DNA of 39,503 nt from [Zimmermannella] bifida NBRC 103089 (GCF_001570925.1 NZ_BCSP01000012.1:1-39503); one strand, 5' to 3'; shown: positions 1 to 8,580, numbered from the stretch's first letter. Translations and numbers: made by a program. Notes: generated by a model from the letters alone, not told the origin.

Positions 1-1888
1 GAACCCGAAGTTCGTCGAGCGGCAAGTACCCGAGTTCGCGAACCCGGCGCGACGCATCCGATGCCGCCGCATCCAGCTCAGCTGCCGCATCCGTATCCCA
101 ACCGCGCTGGCCCGAAATCAGCAGCAACGGGGCCTCTGCGTCACGCCAACCGTATTCCGCGCAGAGCTCGCGATGCGCACGAATCAACTCACCAACGCGC
201 TTGCGCGGCTCGATCGTGCCCAAGAACGCAATCCACGGCGCATCGCCAAGATCGTGCGCTGTGCGGAACTCTGCGAGTTCATCGGCAGTCGGCTCGCGAA
301 ACACCTCTCGGTCGACACCGTGGTACGCCACCACGATGTCACGACGCGGCGCACCCGCGTACTTCGTCACTTCATCGGCAGTCGCCCGACTCGGCGCAAT
401 CAATTGCACATCGGCACGAACACCCGCACGAATCCAGGCCTGGAAGAACACGCGCTTGAGCGTGCTGTGGGCGTCAGGATCCGAGAAGAACGTGGCGTCA
501 TGCACCGTCACCACGCGACGCAGACCCCGCGCGAACGGTGCCAGCGGGAACGTGTAGTGCGGCGAGTGGATCGTCGTCGCGCCCACCCGGCGTGCCAACT
601 GCGGCAGGCCGATCTGTTCCCAAACGAAACGCAGGCCGCGCTTGCCGATCCAGTTCGGTGCCAACACGATCGAGGCGTGCGGCACCAGCGCACGGAAGTG
701 TGCCTCGTGCTCGGGGCGCACCACCAGCATCGGCACCGCCTCCAGTTCCGCAAGCCCGGTCGCAAGCCCCTCAAGGTAGCGACCCACTCCCCCGAGCTTT
801 GGCGGCAGTGAGGTGAAATCGCACAGGATGCGGTCAGTCACCTCGGCGTTCACCGTCGCGGAGGCTTGGCTGGCGGCGTCCGGTCGAATTGGTTCCTGCG
901 CCCACTGCGGCAACCGACCGCAACCATCAAGCAATCCACGAACCCGCGCGACCGCGAGCGCCCGCGCATCCGCCGCACCTGCACCACGCATGGTGAGCGA
1001 TTTCAGCAGGCCGAGCTTGGCGCCGATCGCGGTGCGAGTAATCGCGGCGATTTGCATGGATGCGGGTCCGTTGCGTCGCGCACACCAGATGCGATTGCGC
1101 GTATTCCACCGCACAAACCGGGTCGAAGTCGTACCCGACGAGCTCGCGTGCTGGTGCACCGACACCGCTTCGGGTGCGTACACGATCTGCCAGCCGGCGC
1201 GACGCAACCGGAACGAGAGGTCGGTGTCTTCGTAGTACATGAAGTAGCGTTCGTCGAACCCGCCCAGCGGCACCACGGCCTCAGCGCGCAGCATTGCCGC
1301 GCCGCCGTGAAAACCGAAGACGCGGGTATCGAACTCGGCACCCACCGGCGCCAGCCAGCCCCGGTCGCGGCCGTTACCGGATCGGCTGATCTGGTTACCG
1401 GTTGAGTTCAGCAGTTCGAGGCCGTGGTCGGCGCGGCGCCAACGCGCGCCATCGTGCGCGGTGTAGGCGTCAGCGTCGGTCTCGTCGGCTGGCACGAAGG
1501 TACCGGCAAGTCGCACCTGCGCAGTTGCCGCACCGGCGGCGGGATACCGGTCCAACGCGTCCGCGAGCGCGGTCACGAATCCCGGCTGATACTCCGCATC
1601 CTGGTTGCAAATCACGTAGGCGTCGGCCGCGGCCGCGCGCATGCCAGCATTGGCGGCGGCGCCGTACCCGCGGTTTTCTGACAGCGACACGATGACCGCA
1701 CCCGGTGCATCCGTACGAATTCGATCGAGCGTGTCATCACTCGAGTGATTGTCGACCACTACGACGGTCAGCGCACGATTGGCGGTATCTTGCGCGAGCA
1801 ACGACCGCACCGCGGCGACCGCTTCGTCGCCGCCATTCCAAGTCACCACAATCGCGGCGATGGTGTCGATTTGCGGTGGTGTCGGCAT
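1..1888 (-). CDS. GT2-GT4 fusion glycosyltransferase, C-terminus beyond the window
   Basis: The reverse strand reads open from an ATG at 1888 to the left edge (about 629 codons) with no stop, so the gene is partial. Residues 1 to about 330 are a GT-A family 2 transferase: strand and VVVDNHSSDD motif at 43-52, the NQD triad at 95-97 in place of DxD, and an ED pair at 220-221 within GFDERYFMYYED. From about residue 345 a second, GT-B family 4 transferase begins: a GGVGRY motif as in other GT4 enzymes, then GTIEPRKR; the late conserved glutamates lie off the edge. The likely role is sugar transfer (rhamnose is plausible) onto a surface polysaccharide on the cytoplasmic membrane face. It is divergent from rmlB. 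A GTG 24 bases upstream (1912) is an alternative start. The fusion is read directly; the donor sugar is inference. Confidence 0.85.
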   Translation of the reverse strand, partial: MPTPPQIDTIAAIVVTWNGGDEAVAAVRSLLAQDTANRALTVVVVDNHSSDDTLDRIRTDAPGAVIVSLSENRGYGAAANAGMRAAAADAYVICNQDAEYQPGFVTALADALDRYPAAGAATAQVRLAGTFVPADETDADAYTAHDGARWRRADHGLELLNSTGNQISRSGNGRDRGWLAPVGAEFDTRVFGFHGGAAMLRAEAVVPLGGFDERYFMYYEDTDLSFRLRRAGWQIVYAPEAVSVHQHASSSGTTSTRFVRWNTRNRIWCARRNGPASMQIAAITRTAIGAKLGLLKSLTMRGAGAADARALAVARVRGLLDGCGRLPQWAQEPIRPDAASQASATVNAEVTDRILCDFTSLPPKLGGVGRYLEGLATGLAELEAVPMLVVRPEHEAHFRALVPHASIVLAPNWIGKRGLRFVWEQIGLPQLARRVGATTIHSPHYTFPLAPFARGLRRVVTVHDATFFSDPDAHSTLKRVFFQAWIRAGVRADVQLIAPSRATADEVTKYAGAPRRDIVVAYHGVDREVFREPTADELAEFRTAHDLGDAPWIAFLGTIEPRKRVGELIRAHRELCAEYGWRDAEAPLLLISGQRGWDTDAAAELDAAASDASRRVRELGYLPLDELRV

Positions 1889-2012
1889 ACGCCCTGCGGA
1901 TGAATTCAGCACGCATCCACGCTACCGCGACCACCAACACTCAGCGCAACGTCAACCGAGAACAGAGTGTGCAGTCTAGTCTGGAGGCACGACAGTTGCG
2001 CCCGCGCGTAAC

Positions 2013-2061
2013 TTGACCCGTCAAACGACGTTCCGTCAACGCAAGACCGACGTTCCGTCAA
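2013..2061. promoter_or_regulatory. Repeated operator-like motif in the rmlB / GT2-GT4 divergent promoter region
   Basis: In the 197-base gap between the divergent genes, the 14-mer CGACGTTCCGTCAA occurs at 2026-2039 and again at 2048-2061, start to start 22 bases, about two helical turns. It is preceded by the near-palindrome TTGACCCGTCAA at 2013-2024. CCGTCAA is thus present three times. The spacing suggests a regulator binding one face of the DNA. An AAGGA ribosome binding site at 2076-2080 precedes rmlB. No regulator was recognised; function is inference. Confidence 0.45.
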
Positions 2062-2085
2062 TAGCTAGACAGAGTAAGGACGTAC

Positions 2086-3069
2086 ATGAAACTCCTCGTT
2101 ACCGGTGGCGCCGGATTCATCGGCTCGAACTTCGTTCGCCGCGCGATCCGAGACGAGCTGCCAGGCATCGAGGGCGCCGAGATCGTTGTGCTCGACGCCC
2201 TCACCTACTCGGGTGTCAAGGAGAACCTCGACCCGGTAGCCGATTCGCCTCGTCTCACGTTCATCGAGGGCGACATTCGCGACGTTGAGCTGCTCGACGA
2301 AATCTTCCCCGGTATCGATGGCGTCGTGCACTTTGCTGCCGAGTCGCACGTTGACCGTTCGCTCACCGACGCATCGATTTTCGTTGAGACGAACGTGCTC
2401 GGCACGCAGCGCCTGCTGGATGCAGCGCTCAAGCACGGCACCGAGCGTTTCGTTCACGTGTCGACCGACGAGGTCTACGGTTCGATCGAAGAAGGCGAAT
2501 GGAGCGAGGACTACCCGCTCGAACCCAACTCGCCATACGCCGCGTCGAAGGCCGGCAGCGACCTTATTGCCCGCGCCTACCACCGCACCCACGGCCTGAA
2601 CCTGTCGATCACCCGCTGCTCGAACAACTACGGCCCGTACCACTTCCCTGAGAAGCTCATCCCGCTGTTCGTTACGAACCTCATGGATGACAAGCACGTG
2701 CCGCTCTACGGCACCGGCGAGAACGTTCGCGACTGGCTACACGTTGACGACCACTGCCGCGGCATCGCCCTCGTATTTGCGAAGGGCCGCGCTGGCGAGG
2801 TCTACAACATCGGTGGCGGTACCCAGCTCACCAACAACGAGATCACCGCGATGATCCTCGAACGCATGGGCAAGGATGAGTCGTACATCGACCACGTTGC
2901 CGACCGCAAGGGCCACGACCTGCGCTACTGCGTCAACATTTCAAAGATCCAGGAAGAGCTCGGCTACGAGCCGCAGGTTCCGTTCGAGCAGGGTCTCGAC
3001 GAGGTCATCCAGTGGTACCGCGACAACCGTGCATGGTGGGAGCCGCTCAAGGAGCGTGCAGCCCTGTGA
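2086..3069 (+). CDS. rmlB: dTDP-glucose 4,6-dehydratase
   Basis: Second step of dTDP-L-rhamnose synthesis: converts dTDP-D-glucose to dTDP-4-dehydro-6-deoxyglucose in the cytoplasm using bound NAD. The 327-residue product is a complete extended short-chain dehydrogenase. It has the Rossmann GGAGFIG at 7-13, the STDEVYG segment at 126-132 with the Asp-Glu pair (128-129) that marks the dehydratases, and the catalytic Y151-xxx-K155. RCSNNYGPYHFPEK at 177-190 is the family's nucleotide-sugar loop. The ATG is preceded by AAGGA five bases upstream. The stop overlaps the GTG of rmlD by four bases (GTGA), so the two are translationally coupled. rmlA and rmlC are not in the window. Confidence 0.97.
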   Translation: MKLLVTGGAGFIGSNFVRRAIRDELPGIEGAEIVVLDALTYSGVKENLDPVADSPRLTFIEGDIRDVELLDEIFPGIDGVVHFAAESHVDRSLTDASIFVETNVLGTQRLLDAALKHGTERFVHVSTDEVYGSIEEGEWSEDYPLEPNSPYAASKAGSDLIARAYHRTHGLNLSITRCSNNYGPYHFPEKLIPLFVTNLMDDKHVPLYGTGENVRDWLHVDDHCRGIALVFAKGRAGEVYNIGGGTQLTNNEITAMILERMGKDESYIDHVADRKGHDLRYCVNISKIQEELGYEPQVPFEQGLDEVIQWYRDNRAWWEPLKERAAL

Positions 3070-3917
3070 CCCGCTACGCCATCACCGGCGCCGCCGGCAT
3101 GCTCGGCCAGGACCTCCAGCAGGCTCTGGCCGGGCGTGAGGTGACGGCGTTTACGCGTCACGACCTCGACATCACCGACGCTGCCGCAACTGCCGAAACG
3201 CTCAAGGGGTTCGACGTCATCATCAACGCTGCCGCGTACACGGCCGTTGACGACGCCGAAACGAACGAGGATGCGGCGCTCGCGATCAACGGCACCGGTG
3301 TCGCTAACCTTGCTGCCGCGGCCGCGGCCACCGGCGCGAAGTTTGTGCACGTTTCGACCGACTACGTGTTCAAGGGCGATGCCACCGAACCGTACGGCGA
3401 GAATGACCCGCGCGATCCGATCAACGCCTATGGCCGCACCAAGGCTGCCGGTGAAGTAGCGGCCCTTGCCGCGCATCCGACCGGCACCTACATCGTGCGC
3501 ACGGCGTGGCTGTACGGTGCGGGCGGACCAAACTTCGCCAAGACCATGGTGAAGCTTGCGGGCACGCACCCCGAGATCACCGTCGTCAACGACCAGCTCG
3601 GTCAGCCGACCTACACGCGTGACCTCGCGAGCCAGATCGTCAAGCTCGTGGATGCGGATGCTCCCGCAGGTATCTACCACGGCACGAACTCGGGTACGGC
3701 AACCTGGTTTGATTTCGCCCGCGAAATCTTCCGCCTTTCGGGCAACGACCCCGAGCGCGTCAAGCCAACCGACTCGACCGCCTTCAAGCGCCCCGCTGCC
3801 CGCCCTGCTTTTTCGGTACTCGGACACGATGCGTGGACGGCTGCCGGTATTGAACCGATGCGCCCCTGGCTCGAAGCACTCGAGCAGGCCGCAGAAGATG
3901 GAGTGCTCGCCGTCTAA
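3066..3917 (+). CDS. rmlD: dTDP-4-dehydrorhamnose reductase
   Basis: Last step of dTDP-L-rhamnose synthesis: NAD(P)H-dependent reduction of dTDP-4-dehydro-rhamnose. The 283-residue protein has the nucleotide-binding GAAGMLG at 8-14, the STDYVF strand at 97-102 and the catalytic Y122-xxx-K126; the RTAWLYG segment is also typical. The GTG at 3066 is chosen because it overlaps the rmlB stop (GTGA) and places the Rossmann strand at the very N-terminus; an upstream ATG in the same frame (3012) would bury about 18 residues inside rmlB. The stop TAA overlaps the ATG of the next glycosyltransferase by one base. The protein stands alone, without the RmlC fusion seen in some actinobacteria. Confidence 0.95.
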   Translation: MTRYAITGAAGMLGQDLQQALAGREVTAFTRHDLDITDAAATAETLKGFDVIINAAAYTAVDDAETNEDAALAINGTGVANLAAAAAATGAKFVHVSTDYVFKGDATEPYGENDPRDPINAYGRTKAAGEVAALAAHPTGTYIVRTAWLYGAGGPNFAKTMVKLAGTHPEITVVNDQLGQPTYTRDLASQIVKLVDADAPAGIYHGTNSGTATWFDFAREIFRLSGNDPERVKPTDSTAFKRPAARPAFSVLGHDAWTAAGIEPMRPWLEALEQAAEDGVLAV

Positions 3918-5062
3918 TGGTGACCCTGAAGTTCGTTCTCGACCAACTACTCGCTGAGGTTCCCGGAGGAATCGGACGCTACAGCGAAAACCTCGCCCGC
4001 GAGGTCATTCGCCGTGCCCCCGAGGGAGTCGAAGTAACCGGGCTCGTCGCTAAGGCTAGTGACGACGAGCTCGAGCAGTTGCGGGCGAAGTTTCCCACCA
4101 TCGGTGATATCCAGTCGGCGCGCATGTCGCGCAAAGCGCTGGCGAAAGCGTGGAGCCACGGTATGTTCACCGGCACGTTTGGTGGCGGGCTGATTCATGC
4201 GCCAAGCCTGTTTGTGCCCCTGCACCCACCGGCTGCCGGAGAAATCACGCAGACCGTCGTGACCGTGCACGACACCGTGCCGTGGACGCATCCGGAGACC
4301 CTTACCCCAAACGGTGTGCGCTGGCACAAGGCGCAGCTCAGGCGTGCCTGGCAGTATGCCTCGGCTGTTGTGACGCCAACGCATGCGGTGGCTGACCAGA
4401 TCCAGCAGATCCACAACTTTGGCGACCGCGTACGCGTGGTGCCGGGTGCCGCATCGAATGACGTGGCAGTGCCCGACGACGAAGCGCGTCTGAACGAGAT
4501 CGTTTCGCGCTTTGGATTGCCCGACACGTTCATCCTTGCTGTCGGCACGCTCGAGCCGCGCAAGGGCTTGGATCGCTTGATTCAGGCCCTGGCCGACCCG
4601 GCGCTGCAGGATGCGGTGCTCGTGCACGCTGGCCCCAGCGGTTGGGGCGATGTAAGCATCGAGTCGCTGTGCGCACAGGCGGGCGTGGACCCGGCACGTG
4701 TTCGCAGCCTGGGGTTCGTCGCGAACGACGAGCTCGCGGTGTTGTACGACCGGGCTACCGTGTTCTGCATGCCCTCGCTCGATGAGGGGTTCGGCTTGCC
4801 GCTTTTGGAAGCGTTCAAGGCCGGCACACCAGTGGTGCACTCGAATGTGCCGGCACTGCTCGAGGTTGCTGGGGATGCGACGCTCGCGGTTTCGCTCGAT
4901 GACGCGTCGACGTTCGTGCCGCGTTTGGCTCGTGCGCTTGCGAATGTGTTGTCGGATGCGGAGCTGCGCGAAACGCTCTCGATGTCGGCTCGTGACCGTG
5001 CCCCGCTGTATTCGTGGGAATACTCCGCCGACCTCGTGTGGCGCATCCACGCTGACCTCTAG
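3917..5062 (+). CDS. Glycosyltransferase family 4 protein
   Basis: A GT-B fold retaining glycosyltransferase of 381 residues, cytoplasmic or peripheral to the membrane. Seen: the N-terminal GGIGRY acceptor-side loop, VVTVHDTVPW, then the C-terminal donor half with GTLEPRKGLDRLI and the signature PSLDEGFGLPLLEA, whose two conserved glutamates lie eight residues apart. It is the third gene of an rmlB-rmlD-GT unit with one-base overlap (TAATG), so a rhamnosyltransferase or another transferase of the same polysaccharide is likely. Its N-terminal motif resembles the GT4 half of the divergent fusion protein, suggesting the two act in one pathway. The sugar specificity cannot be read from sequence. 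Confidence 0.9.
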   Translation: MVTLKFVLDQLLAEVPGGIGRYSENLAREVIRRAPEGVEVTGLVAKASDDELEQLRAKFPTIGDIQSARMSRKALAKAWSHGMFTGTFGGGLIHAPSLFVPLHPPAAGEITQTVVTVHDTVPWTHPETLTPNGVRWHKAQLRRAWQYASAVVTPTHAVADQIQQIHNFGDRVRVVPGAASNDVAVPDDEARLNEIVSRFGLPDTFILAVGTLEPRKGLDRLIQALADPALQDAVLVHAGPSGWGDVSIESLCAQAGVDPARVRSLGFVANDELAVLYDRATVFCMPSLDEGFGLPLLEAFKAGTPVVHSNVPALLEVAGDATLAVSLDDASTFVPRLARALANVLSDAELRETLSMSARDRAPLYSWEYSADLVWRIHADL

Positions 5063-5144
5063 GCACGCTACCGCCTAGGTATTCAGGGGTCCGGAGACCG
5101 AACCCAACAGGCCTTTCGCCCCGGCAGGCTTGCACCCGAAACGC

Positions 5145-5747
5145 TTAGATCTCGGTCTCGCTCGGCCAAGGCGACTCGGCCGGATAGAAACACGGGCTGA
5201 ACGCATAGACAGTCACCATGAACGTCCCGTCATGCACCGCGATCGGGTCCACAGCAACCTGGAATCCATCCGACGACTCAATAAATGGATATCTTCCTTG
5301 CTGGTCGTATCCCCTAGTCGTCATCACCCACCCAGGCCGATGCGAAAAGTTCTCGTAAATGAGATCGGCAGCTGCTGTGGCATCTTCCAACGATCGAACC
5401 TCGACACCGAGGCTTCCGATATACGAATAGGAACCATCCCACGAATTGGGGTCAGGGTTTGCATACGAATTGCAGGCCGAAAGATCATGTTTGGATTTTT
5501 CCAAGCGTTCTTCCTCTACATCGCTTACCCGAAACTCCTTCGGGATTTGCGCAACCATATCCTTCACAATTGCATTTGCACGATCGCGAACCCCGAACGC
5601 GGATTGAACCGGAGGCGTTGACACGGCAACGGATGATGCGGTGGTCGCCTCTGAATTTACCTGGTGCCCATCGACACACCCCACCAAACCAAGCGAGATC
5701 CCTGCAGCAAGGCTTGCCACAAGCCAGTGTTTTGAATAGTTAACCAT
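5145..5747 (-). CDS. LppA-like lipoprotein, candidate immunity protein of module 1
   Basis: A 200-residue lipoprotein: signal peptide with lipobox LVGC (lipidated Cys24). It belongs to a family with four copies in this window. All share a helical segment with an EEER core followed by a conserved Cys, a W-D/N-G-x-YSY-x-G-x-LGV strand, and a C-terminal SPCF-(Y/L)-PAESPWP block; the two conserved cysteines could form a disulfide. It ends a tight operon behind the hydrolase at 5753. The ATG at 5747 is chosen; a TTG at 5756 overlapping the hydrolase stop would add three residues. The shape recalls mycobacterial LppA-type lipoproteins, but this was not tested. Role as an outer-face immunity protein is inference from position. 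Confidence 0.85.
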   Translation of the reverse strand: MVNYSKHWLVASLAAGISLGLVGCVDGHQVNSEATTASSVAVSTPPVQSAFGVRDRANAIVKDMVAQIPKEFRVSDVEEERLEKSKHDLSACNSYANPDPNSWDGSYSYIGSLGVEVRSLEDATAAADLIYENFSHRPGWVMTTRGYDQQGRYPFIESSDGFQVAVDPIAVHDGTFMVTVYAFSPCFYPAESPWPSETEI

Positions 5748-5752
5748 TCGCC

Positions 5753-7375
5753 TCAATCGTTTAACTCCCGCATAATAGCTCGAAGCCCCTCTGGATTGGA
5801 TTCTTTCCCTTGAGCTATCCGATTGTGCCCATCAATGCCGTCGCGCCCTTCGCTGCCGAGAATAACTTTGTCAAACGCGAGGCTTTCATTCGGCGTCCTG
5901 TGCCACTTAGATCGATCGACAGCATTGATGGCATCTGCCTCATACTGCACATGAGTGTATTCGGTTGTTGCGTCTGACTCCCAACTTGACACCATATACG
6001 AGCCCGCCAAGGAGATAACCTCATCGTAATGAGCGCCCTGAACCTCAGCGGCACTGTTGATGGACATCCCCGCACTATAGACAATGCCGACTTCTCTTGG
6101 ATCACCTGCGAAGTCTTCAATTCGCAGATCTTCATCCAACCGGTAAACGCTTTGCCCCATTCGTTCCATTGCACTATGTAATGAGTTCGAATTTTCACCG
6201 ACCCAGCTCGCCCAAGGACCATCTTTGACAACGAAGGCAACCGCCCCTTTGCCTTGACGCTCGAGCGCGTCGACGATGTCCGAGGGCAATTCACGAACGC
6301 CTCCGTCCGCAAAACTACTCATCTCTGTGCCAGTACCTGGCACGTGGGTAATCAGATAATCCGGTGTATCCGCCAGATCACCAACAACCGCAACTACACG
6401 GCTCTCTTCAGGTGAGAATGTAATCGCACCATCACCGTTCAACATGTCTCTCGCCGCAGCACGACGCTCTAGTTCCTTTTGCAACTCGTCAAGCTCACTC
6501 TGCTCTTTCGATGAAAGCGGACCATCATTCTGACTCTTTTCCAGCTCCTTAATTCTCGATTCAATCTCTGCGCTCGGTTGCTCACTCTCTGATTTGTCAA
6601 GGTAGATCTGCAGATTTGCGTCGTTCGCTTGTTTGCGAATCACCAACGGGACACCGCTCAGGTTCCCGATGATTTCAGGATAGTTAGCCTTAAGGTGCTG
6701 CTGATCAAAGTGATCGAGCGAATCCCACAAAGCACTTACTTCCGCGGCTGACGATGTTTCAAATTCTGCAATCAAGGACTGATAATCGAACCCAGACCCC
6801 TGCGAACTGGCCGTAAGGTCAGCCACTTGCGAGGTGTCTCCGTCACGGATCGCGTCGCAATTGGAACTGAGTTCGCGTGCAATGGTCTCAGCCCTTTGTA
6901 GAAGACCGTCAAGCTCACCCTGCAACATAGCGCGGACTCCATAAGCTACCGAAACAGGGTCTGGCACGAATGGGCTGTTTTTCCCTGATTCTTCTACTGC
7001 ATCCTGCAACTCAGCCAGAACCCAATCGGGGATCTGTACTTTGTCAGAGCCGTCAACAACGAATCGATTAGCGTCGATCAACGCCTGAGTAGATGCTACA
7101 TCAGTAGCTAGTTGCTCAACTGCTTCAGCCGCTCGGTTTAACGCAAGTAGAAAGTCGGTCAGACGCGCTTCAACGTTGTCGGTGTGCGTTAAGTATCGGC
7201 CAATGATGCCCCGAAGCGCATCAGCAGCCTGCCCGTTGCCAGCGAAATTTGTCTTTGCAGAGAACAACATGTCTCCACCGGACTCAACGGCATGCTCAGC
7301 CACGAGCACTGCCTCGTATGCTTGTTCTAATCCTGCCGGAGCCCATGAGTGCAAGTCAGTCCATGTAATCGCCAT
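5753..7375 (-). CDS. WXG100-like/alpha-beta hydrolase (Abhydrolase_8, DUF1023-type) protein, candidate type VII effector
   Basis: A 540-residue protein in two parts. Residues 1-180 are helical with a WXG100-like turn where Phe replaces Trp (FAG, 44-46) and no signal peptide, as in type VII secretion substrates. After a PEIIGNLSGVPL motif (233-244) typical of DUF1023 proteins, a charged stretch at about 260-310 looks like a coiled coil. The C-terminal alpha/beta-hydrolase fold has a nucleophile elbow V-Y-S-A-G (Ser434), a likely acid Asp481 in YEADAINAVD and a likely His517 in IDGHNRI. The elbow differs from the GHSYG usual for this family. Two bases separate it from the upstream helical partner, and the lipoprotein follows. 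Secretion and lipase/esterase toxicity are inference. A 542-residue paralog lies at 12012. Confidence 0.85.
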   Translation of the reverse strand: MAITWTDLHSWAPAGLEQAYEAVLVAEHAVESGGDMLFSAKTNFAGNGQAADALRGIIGRYLTHTDNVEARLTDFLLALNRAAEAVEQLATDVASTQALIDANRFVVDGSDKVQIPDWVLAELQDAVEESGKNSPFVPDPVSVAYGVRAMLQGELDGLLQRAETIARELSSNCDAIRDGDTSQVADLTASSQGSGFDYQSLIAEFETSSAAEVSALWDSLDHFDQQHLKANYPEIIGNLSGVPLVIRKQANDANLQIYLDKSESEQPSAEIESRIKELEKSQNDGPLSSKEQSELDELQKELERRAAARDMLNGDGAITFSPEESRVVAVVGDLADTPDYLITHVPGTGTEMSSFADGGVRELPSDIVDALERQGKGAVAFVVKDGPWASWVGENSNSLHSAMERMGQSVYRLDEDLRIEDFAGDPREVGIVYSAGMSINSAAEVQGAHYDEVISLAGSYMVSSWESDATTEYTHVQYEADAINAVDRSKWHRTPNESLAFDKVILGSEGRDGIDGHNRIAQGKESNPEGLRAIMRELND

Positions 7376-7377
7376 GC

Positions 7378-7683
7378 CTACCCCTCCAATTCAACGCCGA
7401 AGGCGTATTCAAAGCGGGCATCGACTTCGCCGAGGTCTAAGGCAACGTAATTGCAATCGGCAGCTGACTCTGTGATTAGGTTGGCCACCCGATCAATCTC
7501 ACGGTCACAACTATCTCCCGCCTCGTGGGCAGCACTCGCTGCGTCAGTGGCGCCAGGCATCGATGCCGAAACATATGCCTCAAGTTCCGCGAGACTGGTA
7601 GCTTCACGAAGCTGCTCACTCGCACGATCTAGCCGGCTAGCGGCGTCTTCGAACGCACCTTCCGGCACATCAAGAGTCTGCAT
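7378..7683 (-). CDS. WXG100-sized helical partner protein of module 1
   Basis: A 101-residue, signal-less, predicted mostly helical protein that fits the size of WXG100/ESAT-6 proteins but has no Trp-x-Gly. It carries YVALD at 79-83, which matches the loose YxxxD type VII secretion pattern, although this could be chance. The start ATG at 7683 is preferred over upstream in-frame codons because the frameshifted paralog at 13944 begins at the same aligned position (M-x-TLDVPEG). It is the first gene of the three-gene unit, with two bases between its stop and the hydrolase start. By analogy with small partner proteins encoded ahead of LXG toxins, it may act as a secretion partner or chaperone. 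No T7SS core gene lies in the window. Confidence 0.75.
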   Translation of the reverse strand: MQTLDVPEGAFEDAASRLDRASEQLREATSLAELEAYVSASMPGATDAASAAHEAGDSCDREIDRVANLITESAADCNYVALDLGEVDARFEYAFGVELEG

Positions 7684-7824
7684 GTAGAACCCCATCCTCA
7701 TTGATTAGGCAACCCTATAGGTGCGACCACCATACAACAAAACGGGTCTGGGGTCTCCCACAGACGAGTAACGGGTTGAATCCGACCACCCCCTCACTCG
7801 TTTCCGCCTGATCAGAACAATGTC

Positions 7825-8409
7825 TTAAATCTTCTTATGATTTGGCCATGGGGATTCTGCTGGAAGAAAGCAGGGGCTGTGAGCACTTAGATGAACCGCA
7901 TTGGTGCCATCTTTCATCACAAATACATATGCTTCAACAAAGAATCCATCGGGTGAAGTCAAAGACCATTTTCTCCCTTGGCCGTGGTCTAGGCCCTCAA
8001 CCACTTCCCATCCTGTGCGTTTGGAAATATCATCGTAAATTTGTTGAATCGCTTCTCTTCCCGCTTGTTCTGAGATGACGCTGACCCCCAGACCTCCCAA
8101 ATAGGAATAGGCACCGTTCCAGTCACTCGGGTCGACCTCGCCCGCATCAACACATGCTGACAGCGACCGAACAACAGTCTTGTTTCTTTCCTCCTCTACG
8201 TCCGAAGCACGCAACTCGCTCGGAATCAAAGCCAACATCTCCGCAATAATCTCTCTGCTCCGACCCCGCATCTCGTACGCCGACTCGACCGGATGGGTAG
8301 ACGTTGGCGCAGGCGAAGGAGCGGTATTGCCCGAATCGGCACAACCTGAGGTCGTAGCGAGAACGACCGCGCCGAGTGATAGAACTCGTATCCAAGTGCG
8401 CTTCAGCAT
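7825..8409 (-). CDS. LppA-like lipoprotein, orphan immunity-like copy
   Basis: A 194-residue lipoprotein with signal peptide and lipobox TSGC (lipidated Cys23), and the same family marks as its three relatives in the window: EEER segment followed by LSAC, WNGAYSYLGGLGV, and a final SPCFLPAESPWP block. It has no hydrolase or WXG-like gene of its own directly upstream; the neighbour upstream is the unrelated surface protein at 8581. The ATG is preceded by GAGGAG four bases away. The local DNA is less GC-rich than the housekeeping genes. An isolated copy beside effector modules resembles the orphan immunity genes that accompany polymorphic toxin loci; that reading is inference. Confidence 0.8.
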   Translation of the reverse strand: MLKRTWIRVLSLGAVVLATTSGCADSGNTAPSPAPTSTHPVESAYEMRGRSREIIAEMLALIPSELRASDVEEERNKTVVRSLSACVDAGEVDPSDWNGAYSYLGGLGVSVISEQAGREAIQQIYDDISKRTGWEVVEGLDHGQGRKWSLTSPDGFFVEAYVFVMKDGTNAVHLSAHSPCFLPAESPWPNHKKI

Positions 8410-8530
8410 TAACTCCTCACCTCAGGAACACTGTCCAAATCGTTTGCCCCGATGCCTAAGACGGGCCGAGTCGTGGCGGAATGCGACCGTTGCGACTCTG
8501 CCGGCAGCATTCGATCCATCATCACACAAG

Positions 8531-8567
8531 TGAGGGGGTGGTGACCGAATTGACCACCACCCCCTCA
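8531..8567 (-). terminator. Terminator hairpin of the esterase-like surface protein gene
   Basis: A perfect 13-base inverted repeat TGAGGGGGTGGTG (8531-8543) with CACCACCCCCTCA (8555-8567) and an 11-base loop lies 13 bases beyond the stop of the gene ending at 8581. There is no clear T tract, which is common in high-GC actinobacteria. A partial copy of one arm (ccaccccctcact) is also present near 7785-7798. Confidence 0.7.
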
Positions 8568-8580
8568 GCTGTTCGAGCGA

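Noticed and set aside
61-811. Several plus-strand open frames over the left end
   Set aside because: They are Arg-rich shadows of the GT2-GT4 gene on the minus strand, which is continuous and has clear motifs.
7789-8567. Shared ccaccccctcact words considered as a transposon end pair
   Set aside because: One copy is simply an arm of the terminator hairpin at 8531-8567, and no target-site duplication or transposase accompanies it.
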